Made by a program: the position numbers and the translations under genes. Shown one piece after another: positions 20,234 to 30,347 of a stretch of 34,205 nucleotides of DNA (position 1 is the first letter of the stretch; each line of letters opens with the position of its first letter). Source of the stretch: Seminavis robusta. Lineage: Eukaryota; Bacillariophyta; Bacillariophyceae; Naviculales; Naviculaceae. The notes under the pieces are model-generated. The model worked only from the letters and a program-made list of their open reading frames with translations, was not told the DNA's origin and ran no database searches. The stretch covers positions 1 through 34,205 of the forward strand of contig CAICTM010001204.1 in the NCBI GenBank assembly GCA_903772945.1. Reading direction: 5' to 3'.

Positions 20234-23200
20234 CTAGTTGCCAAAAGGATCTCTTGTCTGCCCAACACCTCTTTCGAATGCCTCTTCTTTGATGCCTGCT
20301 GCTTTGAGCGCGGCAGAGGCATCCTTGATGCTCAAGTCGACCGGAAGCGGTGGCGACAGATAGCGCATTCCCAGCTGACAGAAGGACGATGGCAGAGAAG
20401 AGGATACGGTATGGTAAGCGCCGTCGATTGCCAAAAACGGAGTCTGCTTGACGGGGTAGCTGACTTACCTGTTTTGACACCTCCAGCAGGTAGGTCGTCA
20501 GCTTTGCCTTGCTGGAAAGTATTCCTCCGATTTTCTGCCAGCCATCCCTGAAAAGGCGATATGATAATATGTAAGTGACGTGGTGCCATCGTTGTGGACG
20601 TACACAATTTCCTGCACGCACCTGTGCTGTGCAATCAATGTATAGGAGATGTATCCCCTATCGATCACGACCTCACTCGGCCGGAACCCCAGAAAGGCAC
20701 ACCACTCTCGAGGCCGCTGTTTGAGAAACTGTTCGGCAGCACTTCGAAAGACTTGTATCTTGTTGTAGTTAGTATCGATTCCAAACTTCGTGTGGACATA
20801 AATTGTTGCTTTTGGGGAGCGAGCTGCGTTAATAACTCGAAGATTCTGATAGACCGAAATGCTGAGTTAGATTGATCAAAGCGGCAAGGGTTATTCATAT
20901 TCGGCAGCACTCACCGAGATTGCTCCGTTGCTAAGCGTGGCCCTTTCGTTGGTAGCGCCCCAGTACACCGTGGTGGTCGTCAACGTGACTTTCTCAACTA
21001 TCCAACCGGAACTTCCTGGATGATGAAGACGGCCAACAGGTGAGACGAAAGCGCAAAACACACTGAGGCATTGCCCAGTACCATCTCCACTGCGACTCTG
21101 GCACCCCGGCTTACCATTCGGGTTGGTGTCGGCACTAGGATGTGAAAGGTGTATTCGATCCCCAACACCGTATGGCCTCTGATTCAGAATGAAGAGCATC
21201 CCCTGTGTATAGAGCAGCGAGCAGTGATGAGGTCCCAGGCAGGAGTTCTCATCTACCAAGTACTATGGAGTACTCACCTCAAAGTATTTTGCGCTGGAGC
21301 AACGATGAGACGTCCTCGTCAAAAGATCAACAAGATCAACCTCCGCGGCTGCCAAAATACTGCTTACCTAGACGATCCAAAGATGAAGGCGAAGCCCAGA
21401 ATGAGACTGGAAAACGAAGCGAACAACTGGAGCGGGTCCACTCCCAGCTACCGAAAGGAATCAAAGCCTACTGATGTGAGAATAGGTTTGCAAAGCAGCA
21501 CTGTCGTCATCAGCGACCAGAACTTGCCTGCTGCAACACGATCGCTCCGATTACAAAGTAGAATATGACATTGCAAAGGAATGTGACGCCCTTGTCGATC
21601 TGCCCGCTATCTTCCACATTAAGACTCAGTCGACGCATTCCCTTGTAGATCTCATCAATGCTCCTGGGTAGGAAAAAAGCTTGAGGGTGTTGACAATTTG
21701 GCAGTCGAACTGGAACACGTTTTGCTGCACTTACCGTACAAAATCAAGCTTGCCGAGAAGTCCGTCCCGATCAGGTCGAAAGAGTCGGATCAACTCGCGC
21801 AACTTGCTCTTGTCGATGATGCCATCATCGTCCTTGGCCAAGATAGCAATAGTCGAGAACGGAAGCTTCTTCATCGTTGGAGTGCGCAACATCAGCCTAT
21901 CAAACAAGCGCTGGGCAGACTTGATAGTCTTTTCTCGTGTGTCCGCTCTGCCAAATACAGGTAGAAACGGATACCTCCTGTTCATGATCGTCAGCTCTTT
22001 GTAGAACCGTAGGATCGAGCCAACTGTGATTCGTTCTCTCTATGACGCGAAGGAGAAGAATTGAGGAACGGTGTGGTTCCATGAATGCAGACGTGAATAA
22101 AAAACTCGTACCTTTTTCCTTTCTAGCCTGTCTTCTGCACCCTCCCATTCGCCGAGGAGTTCGTACAGTTCAGAATCTTGCGTAGCTTCGAAATCGTGGT
22201 CACCTTCTGCTTCCGTAAGCTCTTCTGATACGTGAGTCCCTGCAGCACTGGTACCTCCTTGGACCGCTACAATAGAGCCAGGGGTACCAACGCTTTCTTT
22301 ATCACCATACTTTCGAACAAAGGCAGACGCGGCGGCTGCTGCATTTGGTGTCCTATGTGAATCGTTCTCATGACTATGAGAACGCTCGGTATACTCAAAG
22401 TTGATTGTTTTCTTGATGGTTTGAAGGTTCGCGCTCGTCACGCTCATGCCGGGTTCTCGGGCAGCGAACGGCAGGAGGGATGTCTGCTCGTATTGGATTT
22501 CACCACCCAGAGTCGCCAACTCACCAACCACCAACATGTTTTGCTTCACAACATCAAAGTCATCCCCAAATTGTGAGAGCGTCTTTCGAGCCAAAAAGAG
22601 TCCCAGGGAAACCCGTTTGATGGTTACCAAAATCCCAACAAGAGCGGCCATTATCAGAATCCGAAAGTTCCATTCACTTTGGACCACATGTCCACTATAG
22701 TTATACTCAGAGAACAAGAGGATAGAATCCTGCCAATAGAGCCAGTGATGAGCAAAGCGTCGGTCTCCCGAGAGAAGCACGAGGTTGTAAAATGACCAGA
22801 AAATCAGAATGCTGGGAAATCCGCGAGCTTGTACCGCCAGCAACGTCACTGCTGGGCCAAAGAACTTGAGAGAGAAGCGACTCCCCAGTGCTAGATAGTC
22901 AATCACAAGTGCTTGTGTGGCAAGGGCCAGCGACAATGTCACCACTTGGCGGCAACCAATAAAAAGGAACCACCAAGATACAAAGGGGTGGTCTTCTGGG
23001 GTGAGCGCACTGTATCCCACCTCCTGTTGGTGTGGGTACTCTTTGAGATAGAACAGCAATGCGGCAATAATCAGGGATGGAAGGACCAGCAAAAAGACCA
23101 CAACTCTAACGTAAAGCCAAATTGTGCCTTCTCGTGGGGTCAGGAACTGCTGGAAGAGCTCCCAATCCTGTTGCACCGAGTTGGTCACGCTTCTCAAAAA

Positions 23201-24313
23201 CTTGGATTGTCGGCTCTTTTTTCTTCTCAGCTTTTGCCGGGGATTTTCTTCATCATTCTGATTATTTGCAGTGTTGTTTGCCTGTTCACTCTCCTCATTC
23301 TCATCGTCGTCTTCCGAATCGTCTTCGTCAATGCGTTCCATAGCCTCATTCTCGTTTGTTCTGACGTCCTTGTCTCCGTTCTCGTTAATGATGGCCTGGA
23401 GTCGTTGCTTTTGCGCATCCTCAGCTTCATCCTCATTATTTTTTGGTTGAGACTCTGGCTGGTTCTTCTTTGCCTTATTATTTTGAGCCTGTACTTCTTC
23501 GACACGAGCTTGAGCCGTATCAATCAGCTGATCAGTGGCCAAGAGAGGAGACTCCAGAACAGGACGAGCCTTTTTGCTAAGAAGTTTGGTCCGATCTGGC
23601 TGTGGCTTATTGGTGGTGGTGCTTCCATTTTGTGGCTTATTATTGGCTGACGGCAAAGCAGCTTGGGTAGATAGGAGACCAAACATGGCCTGCTCTACGC
23701 TTTCTGCTCGTTTGTGGGTTTTCCGCTTGTGTTGTGGAGGCTTTTTCGGTTTCGATTTCGGCAAAGCTCTGCGGGACCCTGCCGTGGTTGTTGACAGGGG
23801 GATACTGTCACCACGCAATGGAGTGTAACTGGCTTCTGTGACTGGTGATTGTGGCGGCGATGCCGGAGGACTGCCTGGTACAGTTCCGTTGTGGTTGTGT
23901 TCGGGATCCCTTGTTTCTTCTGGCTGCTTGCCGCCGTCGTCATCATCTTCATCATTGTCAGAGTCGTTCTCCTTCCAAGCATCGTCTTTTTCACGTGTCA
24001 TGCGAGTCAGGGCGACGGCATAGTCATCTTCTTCCAAGTCAAAAAAGCCCTCGTCTTCGTCGTCATCATCATCTCCTTCCACACCTACAATTGATCCCCT
24101 CTTCTTCTTGGCATTTGCCTTTTTGGCCAATTCTTCCCAAGCTTTTCGTATCTGTCTCCCTGCTTCACGTTCCACTGGGGCCTTTTCTTCCAGTACCTTC
24201 AGATCATCCTGTTCTTGACCTTCCTGGCTGTCCTGCATGAAAAGCTGGTGCATCATGGATGGTCGGTTCTCAAAAGCACCCGAGTCATTTCCAGAGTCGA
24301 AAGCTTGCGACAT
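20234..24313 (-). CDS. MscS-family mechanosensitive ion channel, ten exons
   Basis: The start is ATG at 24313. Exons read on the minus strand: 24313-22112, 22039-21735, 21663-21528, 21447-21368, 21293-21278, 21202-21115, 21015-20915, 20845-20622, 20547-20469, 20374-20234. Phases agree at every join, giving 1123 aa. Residues 1-395 are acidic and low complexity. Membrane segments fall at about 397-424, 444-472, 484-516, 550-573 and 861-881. The pore helix at 882-907 reads LGVDPLQLFASFSSLILGFA, then SAKYFEG, as in MscS/MSL channels. The beta domain (VEKVTLTTTTVYWGATNE, LSNGAIS) and the alpha/beta C-terminal domain (KFGIDTNYNKIQVFRSAAEQ, FLKQRPREW) follow. Residues about 790-845 resemble a degenerate EF-hand pair (KDDDGIID, PDRDGLLG), as in plant-like and algal MSL proteins. 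MscS channels open under membrane tension and release osmolytes. The membrane of residence is not shown; no plastid leader is seen. Confidence 0.9.
21278..21293 (-). other. 16-nt micro-exon (exon 5 of the MscS gene)
   Basis: CGCAAAATACTTTGAG lies between ...TTGCTCCAG and GTGAGT. It completes a Ser codon split across intron 4 and encodes Ala-Lys-Tyr-Phe-Glu, the conserved end of the pore helix before the Gly at the head of the next exon. Skipping it would shift the frame. Flanking introns are 74 and 75 nt. Confidence 0.85.
21448..21527 (-). other. GC-AG intron (intron 3 of the MscS gene)
   Basis: The donor is CAG|GCAAGT and the acceptor GGTAG, 80 nt. No GT donor nearby keeps the frame open: the closest ones lead into TGA or break the join to LGVDP. 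GCAAGT is the usual strong context of GC-AG introns. The other eight introns of this gene use GT-AG. Confidence 0.75.
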
Positions 24314-25236
24314 TTTTACTTCTTTCAACACTTTTGAAGCCCACGAAAATCTACCGCAAAATACAATCACACGCTCAACGATGATTCGCCATCCCTTTTG
24401 CAGTTCCCTGCGTTGATACCGGTATCTCTCTTATCAAACAAGAAGGCACTGCCTGAAGGGCATTGGTTTGGTACCGTACTAGCTAGTAGAACGTTGAAAG
24501 TGAGAAAAGATTTCGAGAGTGCAAAATGGCTTGTAGAAGCCAATAGAATTTGCTAAGATACCGGTGCCAGGTGTATGTACTGGCACTGGCAAGGACATAG
24601 TACCTGGTACCAGTACCACCGTCCGTACCCTTTTTTTTTGAAAACCTGAGGAAGAGCAACTTGCCCCATTTATTTGCTTGCCTGAGCTCCATCTCCTCCT
24701 TCTCACCATTGGATAGGACGTACCGTAGCGTAGCGTAGTGTGTAGTTGCTGATCGAAGGGTGCTCTTTTATTGGGCCACTGCCACCCAAGACTGGCCCAT
24801 CTTGGAGCTCGATCCATACCAGTACGGGGCAAAGGCCTCCTAGTTCTTTACCAGGTACCTGGAAACGACAAGCCGCAGCTTTCGCTGGGCCTAGGAAGAG
24901 ATGTGTGGCTAGCTTCGTTGCGTCGCTAATTGTCGTAGCTATGCATACCTAGCTAGAAGCAGCTAGCCAGGAGTGCTACCTGTGTACCGGGGCGGGCACG
25001 GAGCCCTTGACATGAACAACAGAAAACAAGCCCGCCACCAAATTGCTCCTAGCTAGAAGTGGAGGTTAAACTACGTAGTCCATTCGAGTAGCGTTTGATT
25101 ACAGTACCGTACAGTTCCGCAACAGATCGTTCCATCCAGCCCTGTTCCCAATTTTAATCAACGCAGAAGCAAGTAGTGTACAGCACAGCAAGAACGTTAT
25201 GAAAACAGTGTATGTATGTATGTATGTATGGATACA
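24314..25236. other. Intergenic stretch with palindrome-rich promoter region
   Basis: No gene was seen. It holds many TACC/GGTA strings (24415-24480, 24555-24625, 24720-24870), CTAGCTAG at 24479-24486 and again near 24950 and 25050, a T9 run near 24630 and a (TATG)n microsatellite at 25209-25230. It should contain the promoter of the MscS gene and the 3' end of the cyclophilin-like gene. Confidence 0.5.
25209..25230. repeat. (TATG)n microsatellite
   Basis: Five TATG units in a row just past the stop of the cyclophilin-like gene (in its 3' flank). Confidence 0.9.
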
Positions 25237-27060
25237 TTAGATCAACCCCTTGGTTTCCCGATTGGTCAAGTGCGAAGCCCTTGCGGTTCGAATCGTGATG
25301 GGTGCGAGCCCTTGTTGTCCTCCACCAGCAGCTTCTTGCATTTGTCTGGATTTCTCTACCATTTTGTGCAGCACATCAAATCCATCAAATACTTTTCCAA
25401 TGCAAACATTGTGCTTGCTGAATTCCGTGTTGTCTTGTAGGTTGATGAATACTTGTAGTCCACCGCCAGTTCCAGTAGAACTGCCATGTTGTTGAGGTTC
25501 GGCCAATCCTACCGTCCATGCTTCGTGTCGTTGCTGTGATCGTTCAATGAAATCGAGTCGCGACTGTTCCGAAACATCCGTGTAGACGGACCCCACGTTC
25601 ATGATCCGGTTGTTTGCCAGATGAATTTGAGATCCGTCCCATTGCTTTTTGGAGATTTGCTCGAGCCATGTCCATGCGGCATGTGGAGTGTCATGCCACA
25701 GAAGGATGGACACCTTGCTCGTGACACCATCCAGTAGCACCTCCCAAATGACTTGGACGGGTCCTTCCCCATATTCATGGACGATGGATCTGACAGCCGA
25801 GTGTTGGATTCTCGTTTGTAGGGTTCTTACTTCATGACTGAGCTCCTCTTCCATTTGCATGAGTTGTTGAGTCTGTTTTTGTATCAATGCCGAGTCAATG
25901 TTGGGTGCCTGCTGTTGTTGTCCTTGTTGCTGTGGTTGTCTGTTATTGTTAGTGTCCCTTGCTAGACTCTTGTTTGGTATGTTGTTTTCATTACTAGTGG
26001 GTGGAATGGGTGCATTTTGGTTGTTATTGTTGTTGCTTTTGGTGCTGTCGAATCTTTGTAGTGCTTCATGTAACTGAATGGATTGTTGTTCAATTCTGTG
26101 TAAATGTAGAAACAGCATTGCTTCTTCTGACTTGAATTCTTTGAGTCTGGCAGCAATGAGATTGCCCTTGTGGTGGCTGTCATAGAGCAGGAACGTGACG
26201 AGAAGGAAAATGGCCATTTGCAGAATCTGAGTGAGATTGACTCGGACCAGAGTTCTCATGGTCTTGCTGTCTAGTCGGATGAGTCTATGCCGGTTCTTTA
26301 GGCCTGTGCTGTTGTTGGAGTTGGCTCGATTGGGCTGTTGTCTCTGACTGTTGTTGTTGTTGTGTCTACTACTACTACCGTTGGAATACTGCTGATAGTG
26401 GTACATGTATTCTCCTTCCATGGGTTTTCGTTGTCGGAGTGCTGTCGACTGAGAGGATTCCAGTTCATTGATGGACGTTCTTCTGATGCTACTACCAGAA
26501 GAGTAATGGTCTTCTTCCACTGGGTCGTACTGGTGGTCATACTCTCCATGTCCATGTTCCATCATTGTCATGGAGGATGATTGGTGTGGATGGTGATTCG
26601 AGCCATGAAGCGAGTGTTGATCGTGCGCCGAACCCGTTCTCTTGCGCGGTGACGGAGTAATGTTGTTATTGAAAGAGTCAGAAGGAGAAGGGGCATTCCG
26701 TGACCAGTCAGGCAACGCTCCAGCACTTTCTCTTCCTGACACGGCAGCTCTCATCTTGTGTCGATTGCTACTACTACTAGAATTATTGTGGTTGCTTTCT
26801 TCGGGAGGTGGTTGATTGGTCAGTGGGAGTTCGCCTCCACGACTCCTAAAGAACCCCAAACTCCCAGAGTTACTGCCCAGTCGCCCCCCTGCTTCACTCA
26901 TGGAGAAGGAGGATTTCGGATGCACTCGGGGACTCATGGTTGTTGAGTAGGTCGAGGCACTCTTTGAGTTCTTCAAAGCAGGGCGTTCAAAGCCCCTCTC
27001 ATCACCACTTCCCCCGTGGCTGCCGCCTCCACCACTGATCATATACGATTGTCGAGGCAT
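25237..27060 (-). CDS. Single-pass membrane protein with cyclophilin-like domain
   Basis: This is a single exon of 607 aa from ATG at 27060. Residues 1-265 are low complexity (Ser, Asn, His, Gln) with basic ends. A hydrophobic segment at about 273-293 has Arg/Lys on its N-side and no signal peptide, so a type II (N-in) membrane protein is likely. Helical, coiled-coil-prone stretches at about 303-338 and 391-420 are joined by an Asn/Gln-rich linker. Residues about 432-597 resemble the cyclophilin (peptidyl-prolyl isomerase) fold: VSILLWHDTPHAAWTWLEQI, IHLANNRIMNVG in the place of FHRVI, LQVFINLQDNTEFSKHNVCI in the place of SQFFI, and IGKVFDGFDVLHKMVE near the end. The catalytic Arg of FHR is not visible, so isomerase activity is doubtful. 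A lumenal binding or scaffold role, perhaps in the Golgi or ER, is inference. Related low-complexity cyclophilin-like proteins are common in diatoms. Confidence 0.75.
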   Translation of the reverse strand: MPRQSYMISGGGGSHGGSGDERGFERPALKNSKSASTYSTTMSPRVHPKSSFSMSEAGGRLGSNSGSLGFFRSRGGELPLTNQPPPEESNHNNSSSSSNRHKMRAAVSGRESAGALPDWSRNAPSPSDSFNNNITPSPRKRTGSAHDQHSLHGSNHHPHQSSSMTMMEHGHGEYDHQYDPVEEDHYSSGSSIRRTSINELESSQSTALRQRKPMEGEYMYHYQQYSNGSSSRHNNNNSQRQQPNRANSNNSTGLKNRHRLIRLDSKTMRTLVRVNLTQILQMAIFLLVTFLLYDSHHKGNLIAARLKEFKSEEAMLFLHLHRIEQQSIQLHEALQRFDSTKSNNNNNQNAPIPPTSNENNIPNKSLARDTNNNRQPQQQGQQQQAPNIDSALIQKQTQQLMQMEEELSHEVRTLQTRIQHSAVRSIVHEYGEGPVQVIWEVLLDGVTSKVSILLWHDTPHAAWTWLEQISKKQWDGSQIHLANNRIMNVGSVYTDVSEQSRLDFIERSQQRHEAWTVGLAEPQQHGSSTGTGGGLQVFINLQDNTEFSKHNVCIGKVFDGFDVLHKMVEKSRQMQEAAGGGQQGLAPITIRTARASHLTNRETKGLI

Positions 27061-27959
27061 TGGTACAGTACTAGCTAGTACCTAACTAACGAATCAACTT
27101 GAGTAGATTGTAGAAGCAGTTCCATCAACCAGTAAGATCACCAAAGGGAACCAGCAAAAGGCTGGAAGAAAGAAGAGCGTCAACTGCTAGCCAATCAAGG
27201 CGCCAGCAATGGGTCTTCAAGAGGGCGCAACCGACACACAAATCGCACCAAGGACGTCGACAGCTTTGCGTTGTTCTGAGCTTGTTGGGAGGCTTCAAGT
27301 TGTTGGCATCGAGGGGAAGCAAACTGGTCTTACAGTGTCGTGTCCGCGGAAGCAGAAACCGAGAAAGAAACCTCGACAATGGCCGGGTTGCCACGTAGAA
27401 ATGTACCGATCCGCTACGATTGACAATTGAGAAGAAGCTCCGCGTACAGACATTATGACCAAAACGACGAGCTGGTTCGAAGAAGCCAACAGATTCATAA
27501 AGCTACTCGCGTTGCCACACAAAGGCTTAACTTTTGGATGCTTTGCACTTGGTGCCCTGAGATTACAAGGTCACACTTGGATGTGAAATCCTTCTGTATG
27601 CATGCATGCTACGTAGTGGTATTGTTTGAACTTGAATCTTTATTAATTAAAGGAAGCTGGAAAGAAGCTGGTACTTATATATGCTATGCTAGCCGGAGCT
27701 TGAATTGTTCTTGGGTTCTTGGATCGAGGGCCGCCGCGGCTTTGAATTTGGTTGTGATGCGATATCCCTCCATGTCCTCTCCAAGTTAGTGCCGGTTTCT
27801 TACTTGGGGTGCTCGGGGGGTGACACGCTGAATTCTCTCGACTCAGTCAGTCAAAGGTACCAGTATGGTATAGTTTGTTAGATGGGAAGCGGCTCTCGAA
27901 GGATCCTAAGTGGACACTGGCTTGGAGTCTTCCCACCCTTTGGTAGCTGCGGAACTGGA
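27061..27959. other. Intergenic stretch, no supported gene
   Basis: It starts with a CTAGCTAG palindrome at 27071-27078 just upstream of the cyclophilin-like ATG. Short frames on both strands show no domain. In frame with the end of the FG-nucleoporin array, codons after the TAG at about 27960 continue as SSSAATKGWEDSKPVST before another TAG, which may be a former extension of that gene. Confidence 0.45.
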
Positions 27960-29686
27960 CTAGGAAGTTTTGGTTGCTGCTGATCCAAAGACAAACCCGT
28001 TTGAAGCGGAAGCTGGCTTGTGGCTTTCCTTGGAGGCTGCTGAAGACACAAAACCACCACTGCTAGAACCAAACTTGAAGTCAAAACCAGCGGAATCTGG
28101 CTTGTGGCTTTCCCTGGAGGCTGCCGAAGACACAAAACCACCACTGCTAGAACCAAACTTGAAGTCAAAACCAGCGAATCTGGCTTGTGGCTTTCCTTGG
28201 AGGCTGCGAAGACACAAAACCACCACTGCTAGAACCAAACTTGAAGTCAAAACCAACGGAATCTGGCTTGTGGCTTTCCTGGAGGCTGCCGAAGACACAA
28301 AACCACCACTGCTGCTAGAACCAAACTTGCAGTCAAAACCAGCGGAATCTGGCTTGTGGCTTTCCTTGGAGGCTGCCGAAGACACAAAACCACCACTGCT
28401 AGAACCAAACTTGCAGTCAAAACCAGCGGAATCTGGCTTGTGGCTTTCCTTGGAGGCTGCTGAAGACACAAAACCACCACTGCTAGAACCAAACTTGAAG
28501 TCAAAACCAGCGGAATCTGGCTTGTGGCTTTCCTGGAGGCTGCGAAGACACAAAACCACCACTGCTAGAACCAAACTTGAAGTCAAAACCAGCGGAATCT
28601 GGCTTGTGGCTTTCCTTGGAGGCTGCCGAAGACACAAAACCACCACTGCTAGAACCAAACTTGAAGTCAAAACCAGCGGAATCTGGCTTGTGGCTTTCCT
28701 TGGAGGCTGCCGAAGACACAAAACCACCACTGCTGCTAGAACCAAACTTGCAGTCAAAACCAGCAGAATCTGGCTTGTGGCTTTCCTTGGAGGCTGCCGA
28801 AGACACAAACACACCACCAAAGACATAACCATTCGATAAAGAAACTGGCTCTTGGCATTCCTTGAAGGATGCTGCACCCCCCAAAACACCACTGCTGGTA
28901 GATCCAAACTTGAAGCCAAAACCAGCACTCGCGGTAGCCGATCCTATGGGTTTTCCAGAGTCCGACTTATCACTTGCCTTTCGAAGAGGGCTGGCAAGGG
29001 CGGTTGGCGCAGTAGCAGCGGTGGAAGCACCGGCGTTGGACGGTTTCGGACGCACAGCTTTCACGAATACTCGTGTCTTCAGCTCGTTCGTAGAAGGATC
29101 GGCCTCGGCAAAGGATCCACCAATCTTGGCCTCCTGCTTTTCTTCATTCCGTAGGTCCTCATGACGGTCCTCGTCCTCTTCTTTCGTAATTTGACGTTCG
29201 GCCGTGCGTTTCATCTTCTTGGTACGCACACATTTCTTTGCCGAACTCTTGTCATCGGCCTTTGCCTTGGATTCCTTGGCCCCCGCCATGGTGCTGCGAT
29301 TCGATTTAGTATGAGGTGTCGGCGACTTGGTTTCCAAAGACAACGACTCCATCACTTTTGCCATGGGCGTGTCCCCGATTTTCGCCCGTTTCAATTTGTT
29401 GGATTTCTTCTTTCGAGGAGTCTTCGAAGGAAGCTCATGGATCACGCTGCAAAGATTCAGGGGATCCGTGAAACGATCCGATGTGATCTGGCTTTGACGG
29501 GAATAGCTGGAAGAACACGAAAAAGACGGTTGGTTTCATTTCAGCACGGACAACGATGACAAACGACGCCTTCCTTCGATTCACAACGATGACAAACGAC
29601 CCCTCCCTTCGATTCACTTACCGGCGTAGCGAGCGCCGATTCATGGCTTCAAGCCGCTTCTTCTGAAGTCGCGTAGAGACGGGCAT
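27960..29686 (-). CDS. Nup50/Nup2-like FG nucleoporin, frame broken in its repeat array
   Basis: Exon 1 (29686-29622) starts MPVSTRLQKKRLEAMNRRSL; intron 29507-29621 (115 nt, GT-AG); exon 2 begins at 29506. The N-terminal 215 residues are basic. Residues about 121-174 match the Nup50 N-terminal pattern: KRTAERQITKEE, an acidic stretch, GGSFAEAD, then LKTRVFVKAVRP. Nup50/Nup2 proteins bind importin-alpha and Ran at the nuclear basket and speed import-cargo release. From residue about 217, FKFG motifs appear and then an array of 28-residue units (SSAASKESHKPDSAGFDFKF, then GSSSGGFV). As sequenced, the frame stops at 28501 (356 aa) because one unit lacks two bases. Further units restore and lose frame, and the natural-looking end (NGFVFGSAATKTS, stop at 27960) is in another frame. 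The C-terminal Ran-binding domain usual in animals and yeast is not seen. Intact gene with sequencing errors, or a decaying gene: undecided. Confidence 0.6.
28016..28815. repeat. 84-bp tandem repeat array, about 9.5 copies
   Basis: Units start at 28016, 28100, 28183, 28266, 28352, 28436, 28520, 28602, 28686 and 28773, with the last partial. Copies are nearly identical. Lengths are 84, 83, 83, 86, 84, 84, 82, 84 and 87: two have a 3-nt GCT insertion and four have 1-2-nt losses. More diverged units flank the array up to about 28930. It encodes the FG repeats of the nucleoporin-like gene on the minus strand. Confidence 0.95.
29551..29616. repeat. 33-nt direct repeat, two copies, inside an intron
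   Basis: CAACGATGACAAACGAC followed by a C/T-rich tail and TTCGATTCA occurs at 29551-29583 and again at 29584-29616. It fills more than half of the single intron of the nucleoporin-like gene. Confidence 0.85.
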
Positions 29687-30093
29687 GTTGGTTTTGGTGA
29701 AGTCGACAGTAGTTGCTTTCTCGGACCTGTGTGTGTGTGTAGGTGTGTGTACGTTGAGTGTTGTGTGAGATGTGTGATGTTGTGTGAGATGTGTGTAGAC
29801 ACTACTAAGAGTTAATCTACGACGAATCTACCATTTGGATGTTTATCCATGGGGTATACCGTTGCTTGCTGATTTCCAAATTCTGAGCTTAGGAATTTCG
29901 CTGTTTGCTTCATCAGTGGAGCAAGCTGGGGATGGCAAAAGATACAAGCCGGGTAGGCTGTGAGAAAAGCAAGGGTACCCTGTTTGTGGTGATTTCGAAA
30001 ATAGACACATAGGAGCTGGTACGGTATAGACCGAAACCAAGCTAAACTAAACCGTAAATCCAATACCTCGATGGGCTGGATGTGTGTGGGTGT

Positions 30094-30096
<3 letters not shown>

Positions 30097-30126
<30 letters not shown>
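30097..30126. repeat. (GT)n microsatellite
   Basis: An uninterrupted TG run of about 15 units, with interrupted GT-rich sequence before it from 30079. A second, shorter run is at 29729-29740. Confidence 0.9.
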
Positions 30127-30130
<4 letters not shown>

Positions 30131-30347
30131 TGCGATGTTGAGTTAGTTATGAAAAAGTAATGCGGGAAGAGACGTTTGCGACTTTCGAGTGGGGCAACGG
30201 CTCTTTTGCAAGAATACTCCCGGTAGTAATCGAATTATTCGAATTATTCGATTTAAATTGGCCGAAGGGTAACCCGGGCGGGACTGACCTACAGTTGTTC
30301 CCGCAAAGATTGTCCATTAGATTAGAGTGATCTGCACTTTAAGACCC

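Noticed and set aside
22913..23650. Plus-strand open frame of 245 codons
   Set aside because: It is antisense to exon 1 of the MscS gene, which has membrane segments and a full splice-consistent model.
28016..28815. CRISPR-like array
   Set aside because: Repeats are 84 bp, directly adjoining, with no unique spacers, and they encode protein repeats in a eukaryotic gene.
27970..28839. Long plus-strand open frame (289 codons) across the 84-bp array
   Set aside because: It is a shadow of the tandem repeat, whose unit has no stop in this frame. It has no start context and no sense outside the array.
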